Assembly: GCA_964621785.1 (NCBI GenBank)
Contig: CAZUPD010000014.1
Location: 29,058-93,057, forward strand
Source: JACKDW01 sp964621785
GTDB lineage: Bacteria; Myxococcota_A; Polyangia; Nannocystales; Nannocystaceae
DNA length: 64,000 nt
Direction: 5' to 3'
Under the pieces are notes generated by a model. That model worked only from the letters and a program-made list of their open reading frames with translations, searched no databases and was not told where the DNA came from. The stretch's first letter is position 1. Each line of letters opens with the position of its first letter. Made by a program: the position numbers and the translations under genes. Positions 26,504-33,933 of this stretch are shown here, in pieces.

Positions 26504-27229
26504 GTGATACAAAGGGACATGTCTTACAAAACGTTGCATTCCATTTCAGCCTGTTTGGTCGTCTTGACGCTCCAAAACGGATGTACTGACAAGCCCGTTG
26601 CGTCGACGGGTTCCGATACGGACCCACAGACGACCGAGGAATCGGCCTCCGAGGCGAGTACGGACGGGTCTACGAGCGAAGGTTCGGCGACCGATTCGAC
26701 GACCGAGGAATCGGCCTCCGAGGCGAGTACGGACGAGTCGACAACCGACGATCATGGTACGGGGACGGATGCAACGACAGACACGAGTGAGACAGACACG
26801 GACGCGAGTGAGACGGACGCGACGACGGATCCAAGCGAGACCGAAACGACGAGTGAGACGGACGAAACCACGGCGACGACCGATCCAACCACCGAGACCG
26901 AGACAGATACCGACGGTACAACGACCGACACCGGAGGCGTGGATTGTCCGGCGGTGCCCGGCTTCAACTGCGATGGTCCCGTCAATTGCGACCAGGGGTA
27001 CCAGTGTGGCGAGTTGAGCTCGCCGTTTGATGCGGACGGATGTTTGCGGCCCTCGTGCGAGTCCGACGAGGACTGCCAAGCGGGCGACCGTTGCTACATC
27101 GGCTACGAGTTCGATGACTGTCTCTCGTCCGAAGTGTTTTGTGGCCAAGAGGGCGATATGTGCGAGTGCGGTTCGAGCGATGACTGCGGCGGGGCATTTT
27201 GTGTCCCCGAGGACATCTACCCCGGTTAA
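26504..27229 (+). CDS. Lipoprotein with acidic Ser/Thr repeat linker and Cys-rich C-terminus
   Basis: Starts at GTG 26504, six bases after the preceding stop, with GAGG overlapping that stop; ATG 26519 is an alternative. The signal ends LTLQNGC. About 115 residues of Thr/Ser/Glu/Asp/Ala low complexity follow (units like TTEESASEASTDESTTD), including an imperfect duplication. The last 85 residues have a dozen cysteines in CxxDxDC-like spacing (SCESDEDCQAGDRC, CECGSSDDCGG). Such modules are common on the surface of myxobacteria; function is unknown. Coupling to the spermidine-synthase-like gene suggests one transcript. The stop is 14 bases from the end of the convergent FHA gene. Confidence 0.75.
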   Translation: MIQRDMSYKTLHSISACLVVLTLQNGCTDKPVASTGSDTDPQTTEESASEASTDGSTSEGSATDSTTEESASEASTDESTTDDHGTGTDATTDTSETDTDASETDATTDPSETETTSETDETTATTDPTTETETDTDGTTTDTGGVDCPAVPGFNCDGPVNCDQGYQCGELSSPFDADGCLRPSCESDEDCQAGDRCYIGYEFDDCLSSEVFCGQEGDMCECGSSDDCGGAFCVPEDIYPG

Positions 27230-27243
27230 TGCCGGCGCCACAG

Positions 27244-28935
27244 CTAGGCCGGATTTGCGGGATTCGGAGTTTTCTTCGGTGCCACCCAGTCGGCCGCTTT
27301 CTGCGAGATCGAGCGGAATTTGCTCGAGACCTTACCGATTTTTTCCTCCCACTCGGGGTTCGGCGTCTGTCCCTGAATCGCCCGGTTAAAGGTCAGAATC
27401 ATGTAGACGAGTGCGAGTGGTTCGTAGAATGCAGATACAACTAAAAGCGCCAAGATGACGGCCATGATTCCGAGGATGAAACTGGCATCGGGCATCAGTC
27501 GGATCAATCCGTAGGTCGGTAGCAAGATGACCAAGAACGCGATAAACCACGCGAGCTGTCCGACCAACCAGACTTTAAAGGCGCTCTTGAGCAATGGTTT
27601 CCACGATTGTCCATACAACACAATGCCAGTACGGGCGCTGGCCCAGGGGTTGGTGCTCCCGGTCAACAGCGTGTAGCTAAAAATCGCCTCATCGATGTAG
27701 GTCAGGGCCCGGTTGATAATCGCGGTGATGATCCGACCGATCTTGTCGAGTCCCGGGATTGGAATGAGGTTGGTGATACCGATGATCGTCCGGCTGATCA
27801 TCCGCAACACACCGGTGACCAGTGCATCGACCGCAAACAGGGCTGTGACCTGACCAAAGCGCTCGGTGACGATGCCCTTGCCATACTCGACCTGGTTTTT
27901 GCCCTCGGGGAGTTGACCGTACTTAATGAGCTCGGTGATCACCGCGATGTGGCCAGCCTTGAGCAGGTACAGCACATAGCGTTTGAGCCAATATGCGATG
28001 GCCCCAAACCCGCCGAGGGCGATGACTAAAAGGACAGCTACGACAGAACCTGAATCTCGAAACAGGTAGGCCAGGCCACCCCAGACGCAAAACCAGATCA
28101 GACAGCCGAGCGCGTACAGACCGTAGACCGTCCAGCGCGCCACCAGGTAGGGCCAGGTTTTCATCAGCAGGCCCCAGGCCTCGCCGAAGCTCGTGGTGCG
28201 TTTGGGATCGAGGAGGTCGCCGACGGGTTGTGACGGTGGCAGGTTCGGTTGCGCCGCTTGGGGGACCGGCTCGGTGGTGGCGTTGACGGAAACGGGCGCG
28301 GGATTGATCGTCGGCAAGACTTCGGGTGAGGGGGAAACTGGTACCGGCGTACCCCCAAGGTTTGGTGTGGGTACACCAGGTTGTGGCATTCCGGAGGGGA
28401 CAGGAACACCCGGTCCAGGGGGCGGAGCTCCTTGTCCAGCAGTCGCGGAAACAGTGGACGTCGGTGCACCAGGGCGTGGCGGCGCTGCGACGGGAGTAGG
28501 AGCCTTCGGTCGCAGGGCAGCAGGAACCTGCGAGCGGGCCGCAGGTGACGCGGTTGCGAGCCCACCTGCAAGCGGTGAAGCTCCTCCGATCACCGTTCCC
28601 CCGCGGTTGGCATTTGCACGTTGCAGGGCTTCCCCGACCGAGCTGATGGTGATGATACAACTACCAATTCGGACCGCATGCCCCGGCCCGAGTTGCACCG
28701 GTGCGGAAATCGGCTGACCGTTCAAAAACCGCGACCCGTTGCTCGAGTTGAGATCGGTATAGGTCAGTGTCTGACCCTGGGGATCGAGTACGAGTTTGCC
28801 GTGGTGACCCGAGGCCATCGGGTCACCAAGCGAGACGTCTGCAGACTCGCGCCCGACAATAACCTCGGGTTTGGTAAACGTCAGCGTCTGCGCGGGTCGA
28901 TCGTGGTACTGGATATGGAGCGAAAAGGTGGTCAC
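27244..28935 (-). CDS. FHA-domain membrane protein
   Basis: 563 residues. The N-terminal FHA domain (about 1-105) has VIVGRESADVSLGDPMASGHHGKL and LNSSNGSRFLNGQPIS, the phosphothreonine-binding loops. A Pro/Ala/Val-rich linker of about 130 residues leads to an integral membrane region with six or more hydrophobic segments (WTVYGLYALGCLIWFCVWGG, VVAVLLVIALGGFGAIAYWL, LVGQLAWFIAFLVILLPTYG, LGIMAVILALLVVSAFYEPL). The protein probably links Ser/Thr kinase signalling to a membrane process. The kinases at the two ends of the window are possible but unproven partners. An exact TGCAGATACA element lies at 27430. Confidence 0.85.
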   Translation of the reverse strand: MTTFSLHIQYHDRPAQTLTFTKPEVIVGRESADVSLGDPMASGHHGKLVLDPQGQTLTYTDLNSSNGSRFLNGQPISAPVQLGPGHAVRIGSCIITISSVGEALQRANANRGGTVIGGASPLAGGLATASPAARSQVPAALRPKAPTPVAAPPRPGAPTSTVSATAGQGAPPPGPGVPVPSGMPQPGVPTPNLGGTPVPVSPSPEVLPTINPAPVSVNATTEPVPQAAQPNLPPSQPVGDLLDPKRTTSFGEAWGLLMKTWPYLVARWTVYGLYALGCLIWFCVWGGLAYLFRDSGSVVAVLLVIALGGFGAIAYWLKRYVLYLLKAGHIAVITELIKYGQLPEGKNQVEYGKGIVTERFGQVTALFAVDALVTGVLRMISRTIIGITNLIPIPGLDKIGRIITAIINRALTYIDEAIFSYTLLTGSTNPWASARTGIVLYGQSWKPLLKSAFKVWLVGQLAWFIAFLVILLPTYGLIRLMPDASFILGIMAVILALLVVSAFYEPLALVYMILTFNRAIQGQTPNPEWEEKIGKVSSKFRSISQKAADWVAPKKTPNPANPA

Positions 28936-29360
28936 GTTTTACCTGTCCTCACGGTCAGGATATCTAAACTTTGAGATTGTGGATATGCATCTGCGCTGCT
29001 CGTCGGCGTGTTATGGGCGCGAGCGAGCCTCGGTGAACGCCGTGTCAACGAAAGATGGAGCGAGATCGGCGAAGGCCTGCCACACGTGCGCCGAGGTGCT
29101 CCGGGCTCATAAGCATGCAAGTACAATTTTTGGGCGCGAATCTGTCTCGACAGCCTTGGCGTCATTGCGAACGTTGGGTCATCTCCAGCGATAGCGACTC
29201 GTCAACACGCTGCGAATATTAATTGCATGTATCTACAATCATGAGCTGGTGCGCCGACGTGGAGGCAGGTGACAAAGCCTCGTGGTGACAACGCCTCGTG
29301 CCGACCTCAGCAATCTGTCGCGGTCCGACCGCGGCGCCCTGTATGTAAAACACGGTACGA
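28936..29360. other. Intergenic region with dispersed elements
   Basis: 425 bases with no recognisable gene; it should hold the FHA gene promoter at its left end. It contains two exact elements, TGCAAGTACA (29116-29125) and TGTATCTACA (29228-29237), plus one-mismatch copies at 28980 and 29341. The region is more AT-rich than its surroundings around these sites. Confidence 0.55.
29116..29237. repeat. Pair of intergenic TGYANNTRCA elements
   Basis: Two exact copies, 112 bases apart start to start, both followed by CAAT-type AT-rich flank (ACAATTTTTGG and ACAATCATGAG). They lie between the FHA gene and the helical-protein gene, both on the minus strand. Confidence 0.6.
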
Positions 29361-30569
29361 TCACAAAGATAGGGCCCGAAGCAGCTCGGCGAGCTGGGGC
29401 CCGACTTCGGCGGCGGGCAGCATCGCAATGGCCCGAGCACACCACTCGGCTGTCGAGAACGTATCGGCGTACCAACCTGTCCATGCGCGCTGTTGGTTGA
29501 ACAGGCTGGTCCCGAGGTGTTGGTGCAGGGTCAGGACGGCTGCGCGCGTCTGTTCAGGTTGGGCGAGTGTACGCGCCTGCAAGGATGGACCAAATACGAC
29601 CCAGGCGAGCGCGCGGTGAATCGGTGAAAGTTGCCGGAGCGAGTGACAAGCATCCTTGGCGAGTTCGGGGTGATGTTCGGACATGACACAAAGGACATAG
29701 GGAAGATCGTCCGGCCCGGCTCGCTCGACCATGTTCAGGGTCGCGACCAGTAGCTCCCCGGGCAATGGCCTTGGGAGGTCGTTCCCCCGCATGGCAAAAC
29801 CATTAGCGAGCAGTTGACGGCAGGCGTCGAGCCAAGCCACGAGCGTATGGTGGCGTGCCGAGCCGCGTTGGTGAAACGAAACCGCGCTGAGTAACCAAGC
29901 CCGCGGGTAGGGCAGGCGTTCACGTTGGGCGGCCGCACGCGCACGGGGTTCATCGACCGAGGCGATTTGTCGCCACTGCGAGGGGGTGATGGGAAAATCC
30001 TCGTCATAGATGCGTTCGATCGCTTGGTCGACAATAGCGAGCTGGGTGGCGCGGTCTGTGTGGGGAAGCAACTCGAGCATCACATCGGCCGAGTCACAGA
30101 CATCGATCGCACCAGCGTGGCGAATCGCGTGGGTGATGATGCCGCGAATCGTGTCTTTACAGTCAGGTAGTTGCTGCGCCAGTGAAACCGCGATCGGGGC
30201 CAACAGGGCACGTAGGACGTCGGGGAGGCGTCGATGGGCCGCCAACGCGTGCGAGTGTCCCGCGAGATCGGCGAGCCGGCGGAGGAGCGCCACAAGTCCC
30301 CGCCGCGATGACAGACGCGGATAAAGTGGGTGTACATGTTTCTCGGCGAGAAGGTCTTCGATGTGTTTGTGGGCGAGGGCAGGGGCAATCGCGGCAAGCG
30401 TGTCAGACGGCCAGTCACCGCGGTCACGGCGGGTACGGGCGAGTGCTTGTGTCCCGGTCCAAATGCCGAGTTCAATCAAGCGGCCAACTGCGGTCGACGG
30501 AAGTTCGGGAACAGGGTCCTCGACGAGTGCAGACAGTTGAGTTTGCCAAGGGGTCGTCGCAGCGGTCAT
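29361..30569 (-). CDS. All-helical protein of unknown function, partner of the EAD-like gene
   Basis: Start at ATG 30569 gives 402 residues; the frame extends upstream through the neighbouring gene in another phase and that part is discarded. The sequence is almost entirely alpha-helical with leucine-rich repeats of helix pairs (LAHKHIEDLLAEKHVHPLYP, LVALLRRLADLAGHSHALAA, LQARTLAQPEQTRAAVLTL), like an irregular HEAT/ARM scaffold. No enzyme motif, signal or membrane helix is seen. It lies 25 bases downstream of the small EAD-like gene and is probably co-transcribed with it. If the upstream domain call is right, this could be an effector or sensor; that is inference. Confidence 0.7.
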   Translation of the reverse strand: MTAATTPWQTQLSALVEDPVPELPSTAVGRLIELGIWTGTQALARTRRDRGDWPSDTLAAIAPALAHKHIEDLLAEKHVHPLYPRLSSRRGLVALLRRLADLAGHSHALAAHRRLPDVLRALLAPIAVSLAQQLPDCKDTIRGIITHAIRHAGAIDVCDSADVMLELLPHTDRATQLAIVDQAIERIYDEDFPITPSQWRQIASVDEPRARAAAQRERLPYPRAWLLSAVSFHQRGSARHHTLVAWLDACRQLLANGFAMRGNDLPRPLPGELLVATLNMVERAGPDDLPYVLCVMSEHHPELAKDACHSLRQLSPIHRALAWVVFGPSLQARTLAQPEQTRAAVLTLHQHLGTSLFNQQRAWTGWYADTFSTAEWCARAIAMLPAAEVGPQLAELLRALSL

Positions 30570-30594
30570 CGATGTCGAGGATACGAGGAATTGT

Positions 30595-30924
30595 TCAATG
30601 GGTTTCAATCTCCCAGTCAGCTTGGCGCAGCGCCGCCAAGTCTTGTGTCCGCTGAGGTCGATCGGCTTCGAGCTGTTCGACGAGCTCGATATCGATGAGA
30701 TTCCGGCGCTCCAGGGCCGCGGCGATTTCAAACGGCGTCTCGGGAACCTCGGCAAGCAATCGCTTGCCATAGGGCTGTCGAACGACGAACCGTCGCAGCT
30801 CGTCCGCAGAGAAGGCCTTCACAAAAAATCGAATAGGAGCTCGACTTCCATGTGTAGAGCTTCCCTGCCTGTCGACGGTGAGTGCAATCGGCGAATTTGT
30901 CTGCACATGTGTTTCCAGATTCAC
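30595..30924 (-). CDS. Small protein with possible effector-associated (EAD-like) domain
   Basis: 109 residues from a GTG at 30924. After a short tail, residues about 32-105 read IRFFVKAFSADELRRFVVRQ, then a helix ending AAALERRNLIDIELVEQLEA and DRPQRTQDLAAL. This follows the pattern of bacterial effector-associated domains: a FS/FP turn, LRxxL helix, a helix followed by G/N-L-I, then RP-x-N/R-xx-L. Such death-fold-like adaptors connect sensors and effectors in NTP-dependent conflict systems. The match is by eye. It precedes the helical-protein gene by 25 bases. An alternative is a simple helical chaperone-like partner. Confidence 0.55.
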   Translation of the reverse strand: MNLETHVQTNSPIALTVDRQGSSTHGSRAPIRFFVKAFSADELRRFVVRQPYGKRLLAEVPETPFEIAAALERRNLIDIELVEQLEADRPQRTQDLAALRQADWEIETH

Positions 30925-30962
30925 GCAGTGTTTGCAGCCTCACGCAGGTGAAACGCCGAAAG

Positions 30963-30972
30963 TGCATGTACA
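30963..30972. repeat. Intergenic TGYANNTRCA element
   Basis: TGCATGTACA lies 39 bases upstream of the EAD-like gene's start, in the 159-base gap downstream of thrS, where it could overlap that gene's promoter. Confidence 0.55.
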
Positions 30973-31027
30973 GGCACCATCTGTTACCGCGTGGTACCGA
31001 TCACAACCCTGCCGTGTTTGCCACATG

Positions 31028-31061
31028 AAAAAGGTGCATCCATGCCTCGCATGGACGCACC
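31028..31061 (-). terminator. Rho-independent terminator of thrS
   Basis: On the minus strand GGTGCGTCCATG pairs with CATGGATGCACC (12-base stem, one mismatch, loop CGAGG) and is followed directly by TTTTT. It starts about 22 bases past the thrS stop, a textbook intrinsic terminator. Confidence 0.9.
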
Positions 31062-31083
31062 CTTGGCAAGATTGTGGCCGTCG

Positions 31084-33126
31084 TCACTCGGCAGCGGAGC
31101 TTTGATCGGCAAACGAAGCGATCAATCCCTTGACAGTCGCGGGGAATAAACTGTCAATAAATGCTTGTACATTCATTGCCCCGCGCTCCTCCCCCTCGCG
31201 GGTGCGGACATTGATCGTCCCGGCCTCCTGCTCCTTGCTTCCGACCACGAGCCCGAAGGGGACCTTGTCGAGCGTCGACTTACGGATCTTGTAACCGAGG
31301 CGGTCGTCGCCGTCGTCGACCTCGACCCGCAACTCGTGGGCCCGAAGCTGGTCGGCGACGTTGTGGGCGTAGGCGACATACTTCTCGGAGACCGGCAACA
31401 GGCGGACCTGGACCGGCGCGAGCCACAACGGGAAGGCCCCCGCGAAGTGTTCGGTGATCACACCAAAAAACCGCTCGAGCGACCCGTAACAGGCGCGGTG
31501 GATCATCACCGGCGTATGCCGTGCACCGTCGTGGCCGACGTACTCGAGGCCGAACCGCTCGGGCATCGAGAAGTCGAGCTGGATGGTTCCGCACTGCCAC
31601 GTGCGGCCGATGCAGTCACGGATATGAAAGTCGATCTTCGGCCCGTAAAACGCCCCGTCGCCGGGATTGAGTTTATAGGCGCGACCGCTTTGGTCGAGCG
31701 CACCTTGAAGTGCCGACTCGGCGCGCTCCCACATTTCGTCGGAACCGATCGACTTGTCTGGCCGAGTGGACAGCTCGAGTGCGACTTCGTGGAGACCAAA
31801 TGCGCCATAGACCTCAAAGAAGAAGTCGATCAGCATGTTGATTTCGTCGGTGATCTGCTCGGGCGTACAGAAGTGGTGGGCGTCGTCCTGAGTAAATGCT
31901 TGTACACGGAATAGCCCGTGGCGAACGCCCGACATCTCGCGGCGGTGGACGAGCCCCATCTCGGCGATACGCAGGGGAAATTCGTTGTGGCTGCGCAGCC
32001 GGTGCTTGTAGATCAGCAGGTGCCCGGGGCAGTTCATCGGTTTGACCGCCATCGGCCGCTCTTCGGGGGCATCTTGATTGACACCGTCCTCGGCCTTGGG
32101 GTCGCGCAGCTTGCGACGGGTGAAGAACATGTTCTCCATGTAGTTGTCGTAGTGACCCGAGCGGTGCCACATGCTCTCGGACAGAATCAGGGGCGTGCGC
32201 ACCTCGTGGTAGCCGCGGCGGTGAAGCTGCGCGCGCATGAAATCCTGCAACAGGTTGTAGATCGTCGCCCCCTTGGGATGGAGGAACGGAAACCCCGGGG
32301 CATCGTCGACAAAGTGGAAGAGGTCGAGCTGTTCACCCAATACCCGGTGGTCGCGTTTTTTTGCCTCTTCCAACATGTGCAAGTAGGCAGACAGCTCTTT
32401 TTTCTTGAAAAAAGCCGTCCCGTACACGCGCGTGAGCGGTTCGCGGTTGGCATCGGCCCGCCAGTACGAACCCGACACCCGCATCAACTTGGTGTGTTTG
32501 AGCCAGCCCGTGTGCGGCACGTGGGGTCCGCGGCACAGGTCGATGAACTCACCACTGCGATAAAAGCTGAGCTCGGGGGCATCTTCGGCACCGGACAGAG
32601 CACCGCCCTGCTTGAGCTCACCAATGATCTCCGCCTTGAACTTGTTTTGACCACCGTCGATCGCCCGGTAGTCTTGGAACACGGGATCCTCTTCGGAGGC
32701 TGCGACACAGCGGACAAATGGATCGGCGGCCTTGGCCAACTTCTGCATCCGCGCTTCGATTTTGGGGAACTCGGCCGGAGTGATCGCCGGGCCATCGCCC
32801 ATGTAGAGGTCGTAGTAAAACCCGTCGTCGGTCACCGGACCGATCGTCAACTGGGCGTGGGGGAACTCGGCGAGGATCGCCGCCGCCATCAGGTGTGCTG
32901 CCGAGTGGCGCAGGGTCTCGAGGCCCAACGGGTCGCGGTCGGTGACGAGTTTGACGTCGTCGCCGTCGGCGAGGCGGTGGCTGACATCGACTTGATTACC
33001 GTTGACAAGGCCAATGATGGTGCTTTTTGCCAGCCCAGGGCTGATCGCCCGGGCGAGGTCGTACACGCTGGCGCCGTCGTCGAGCTCCTTGCTGGAACCG
33101 TCGGGTAGTTTGACCGAGATACTCAT
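31084..33126 (-). CDS. thrS: Threonine-tRNA ligase
   Basis: 680 residues, slightly longer than the usual 640. An N-terminal TGS domain (MSISVKLPDGSSKELDDGAS) is followed by the editing domain with HSAAHLMAAAI, then the class II catalytic core (MKPMNCPGHLLIYKHRLRSH with its zinc Cys, and ...RHTPVMIHRACYGSLERF) and the C-terminal anticodon-binding domain (PLWLAPVQVRLLPVSEKYVAYA). It charges tRNA-Thr with threonine in the cytoplasm. It is monocistronic: a strong terminator follows and a separate hairpin lies in the leader. Two TGCTTGTACA elements (one mismatch) lie at 31162 and 31897. Confidence 0.97.
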   Translation of the reverse strand: MSISVKLPDGSSKELDDGASVYDLARAISPGLAKSTIIGLVNGNQVDVSHRLADGDDVKLVTDRDPLGLETLRHSAAHLMAAAILAEFPHAQLTIGPVTDDGFYYDLYMGDGPAITPAEFPKIEARMQKLAKAADPFVRCVAASEEDPVFQDYRAIDGGQNKFKAEIIGELKQGGALSGAEDAPELSFYRSGEFIDLCRGPHVPHTGWLKHTKLMRVSGSYWRADANREPLTRVYGTAFFKKKELSAYLHMLEEAKKRDHRVLGEQLDLFHFVDDAPGFPFLHPKGATIYNLLQDFMRAQLHRRGYHEVRTPLILSESMWHRSGHYDNYMENMFFTRRKLRDPKAEDGVNQDAPEERPMAVKPMNCPGHLLIYKHRLRSHNEFPLRIAEMGLVHRREMSGVRHGLFRVQAFTQDDAHHFCTPEQITDEINMLIDFFFEVYGAFGLHEVALELSTRPDKSIGSDEMWERAESALQGALDQSGRAYKLNPGDGAFYGPKIDFHIRDCIGRTWQCGTIQLDFSMPERFGLEYVGHDGARHTPVMIHRACYGSLERFFGVITEHFAGAFPLWLAPVQVRLLPVSEKYVAYAHNVADQLRAHELRVEVDDGDDRLGYKIRKSTLDKVPFGLVVGSKEQEAGTINVRTREGEERGAMNVQAFIDSLFPATVKGLIASFADQSSAAE

Positions 33127-33183
33127 TTTCTGGATCCTTTACTGCTGGGGCCGGAGCCGCCGGAGGATCGCAGAAAACCAACG

Positions 33184-33214
33184 AAAAAACCCCCGGGTTG
33201 CGGCTCCGAGGGTT
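33184..33214 (-). promoter_or_regulatory. Intrinsic-terminator-like hairpin in the thrS leader (possible attenuator)
   Basis: On the minus strand AACCCTCGG pairs with CCGGGGGTT (nine pairs, one G-T) around a ten-base loop and is followed by a run of six T. It ends about 58 bases upstream of the thrS ATG and no minus-strand gene lies upstream for more than 2 kb. A terminator here makes sense as transcription attenuation of thrS. I find no T-box sequence and no threonine-rich leader peptide, so the sensing mechanism is open. Confidence 0.55.
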
Positions 33215-33498
33215 TGTCTGTACGCACATGACCCCCGGTGCTAACCGGTAGTCGTGGCGCAGATGACACTTGCGGCGTACATCACCTCGAAGTGTACCGG
33301 ACCCTCGGAAATCGCCAAGTCCCATCAGGTGTGCAGCAACACACACGACAGCCGAAGTCGAACAAATGCGCTGAGACAGGATTGTCGCGGCCGTGGCGGG
33401 GGCGTCGTGTGGCGGTTGCACCCCAACCGCGAAAGAGCAGTCGTTTCGCGCAGCGATTCCATCGCCAGCTGGCACGTGGCTCGCATCATCCGGAGGTG

Positions 33499-33645
33499 AT
33501 GGAACCCGCCGCGATCATCGTGCTCATCGCGCTGCTGGGGCCGGCATTTTGCTTGGCCGCCAGCGAGCTGGTGCACGCGCTGCAGCACCACCGCAAGCGA
33601 GTGACCCGCCTGCGTGCGAGTATCTACGCCAACCGTCGCCGCTAG
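33499..33645 (+). CDS. Possible small membrane protein, 48 residues
   Basis: ATG 33499 follows GGAGG, though with only two bases of spacing. The product has one hydrophobic helix (AAIIVLIALLGPAFCLAAS) and a basic tail (HHRKRVTRLRASIYANRRR), the form of a single-pass microprotein. Nothing else supports it. Confidence 0.38.
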   Translation: MEPAAIIVLIALLGPAFCLAASELVHALQHHRKRVTRLRASIYANRRR

Positions 33646-33702
33646 CAGATGCGAGCATGACGCGTTTTTGTGTCTGTCTTTGAAGACCGTTCTTTTAGAA
33701 CA

Positions 33703-33781
33703 TGTACATGCAGACTGCTAAGATGTCTGCAACTGGGGAATCTGGTTTATGTAGATACATAAGAATCTCAATGCATCTGCA
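33703..33781. repeat. Cluster of three exact TGYANNTRCA elements
   Basis: TGTACATGCA (33703-33712), TGTAGATACA (33750-33759) and TGCATCTGCA (33772-33781) lie within 79 bases, the densest group in the window. The cluster is 150-230 bases upstream of the lipoprotein gene at 33934, in AT-rich non-coding DNA. Confidence 0.75.
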
Positions 33782-33933
33782 AACGATGGCGGGACCTCCA
33801 TCTCGGACTGTGCAATGTTGTTGGCGTCCTCATGTGCGTGATGTGTTTTTAAACAAATGAAGAATTGCATTGGAACGGCGTATTCACTACCCTAGGTGCT
33901 CCTTAAATTCGTTTGCTTGAAAGCGGGAAACAC

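Larger units (their letters stand above)
33127..33933. other. 807-base region between thrS and the copper/heme lipoprotein gene
   Basis: It holds the thrS leader with its hairpin (33184-33214), a possible 48-residue membrane ORF (33499-33645) and a tight cluster of three exact dispersed elements (33703-33781). The part from 33650 to 33900 is strikingly AT-rich for this genome. No RNA gene is recognised. Confidence 0.55.

Noticed and set aside
26630..26940. Direct repeats in the acidic lipoprotein as a DNA-level repeat element
   Set aside because: The repetition follows the Thr/Ser/Glu/Asp protein linker and one local duplication; it does not occur elsewhere in the window as DNA.
29282..29360. 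Coding frames in the gap before the helical-protein gene
   Set aside because: Short, without ribosome binding sites, and overlapping dispersed elements rather than any protein pattern.
31918..33108. Plus-strand frame of 396 codons opposite thrS
   Set aside because: thrS on the minus strand is unmistakable.
33127..33250. T-box riboswitch in front of thrS
   Set aside because: No AGGGTGG-type T-box sequence or specifier stem seen; only the terminator-like hairpin is supported.
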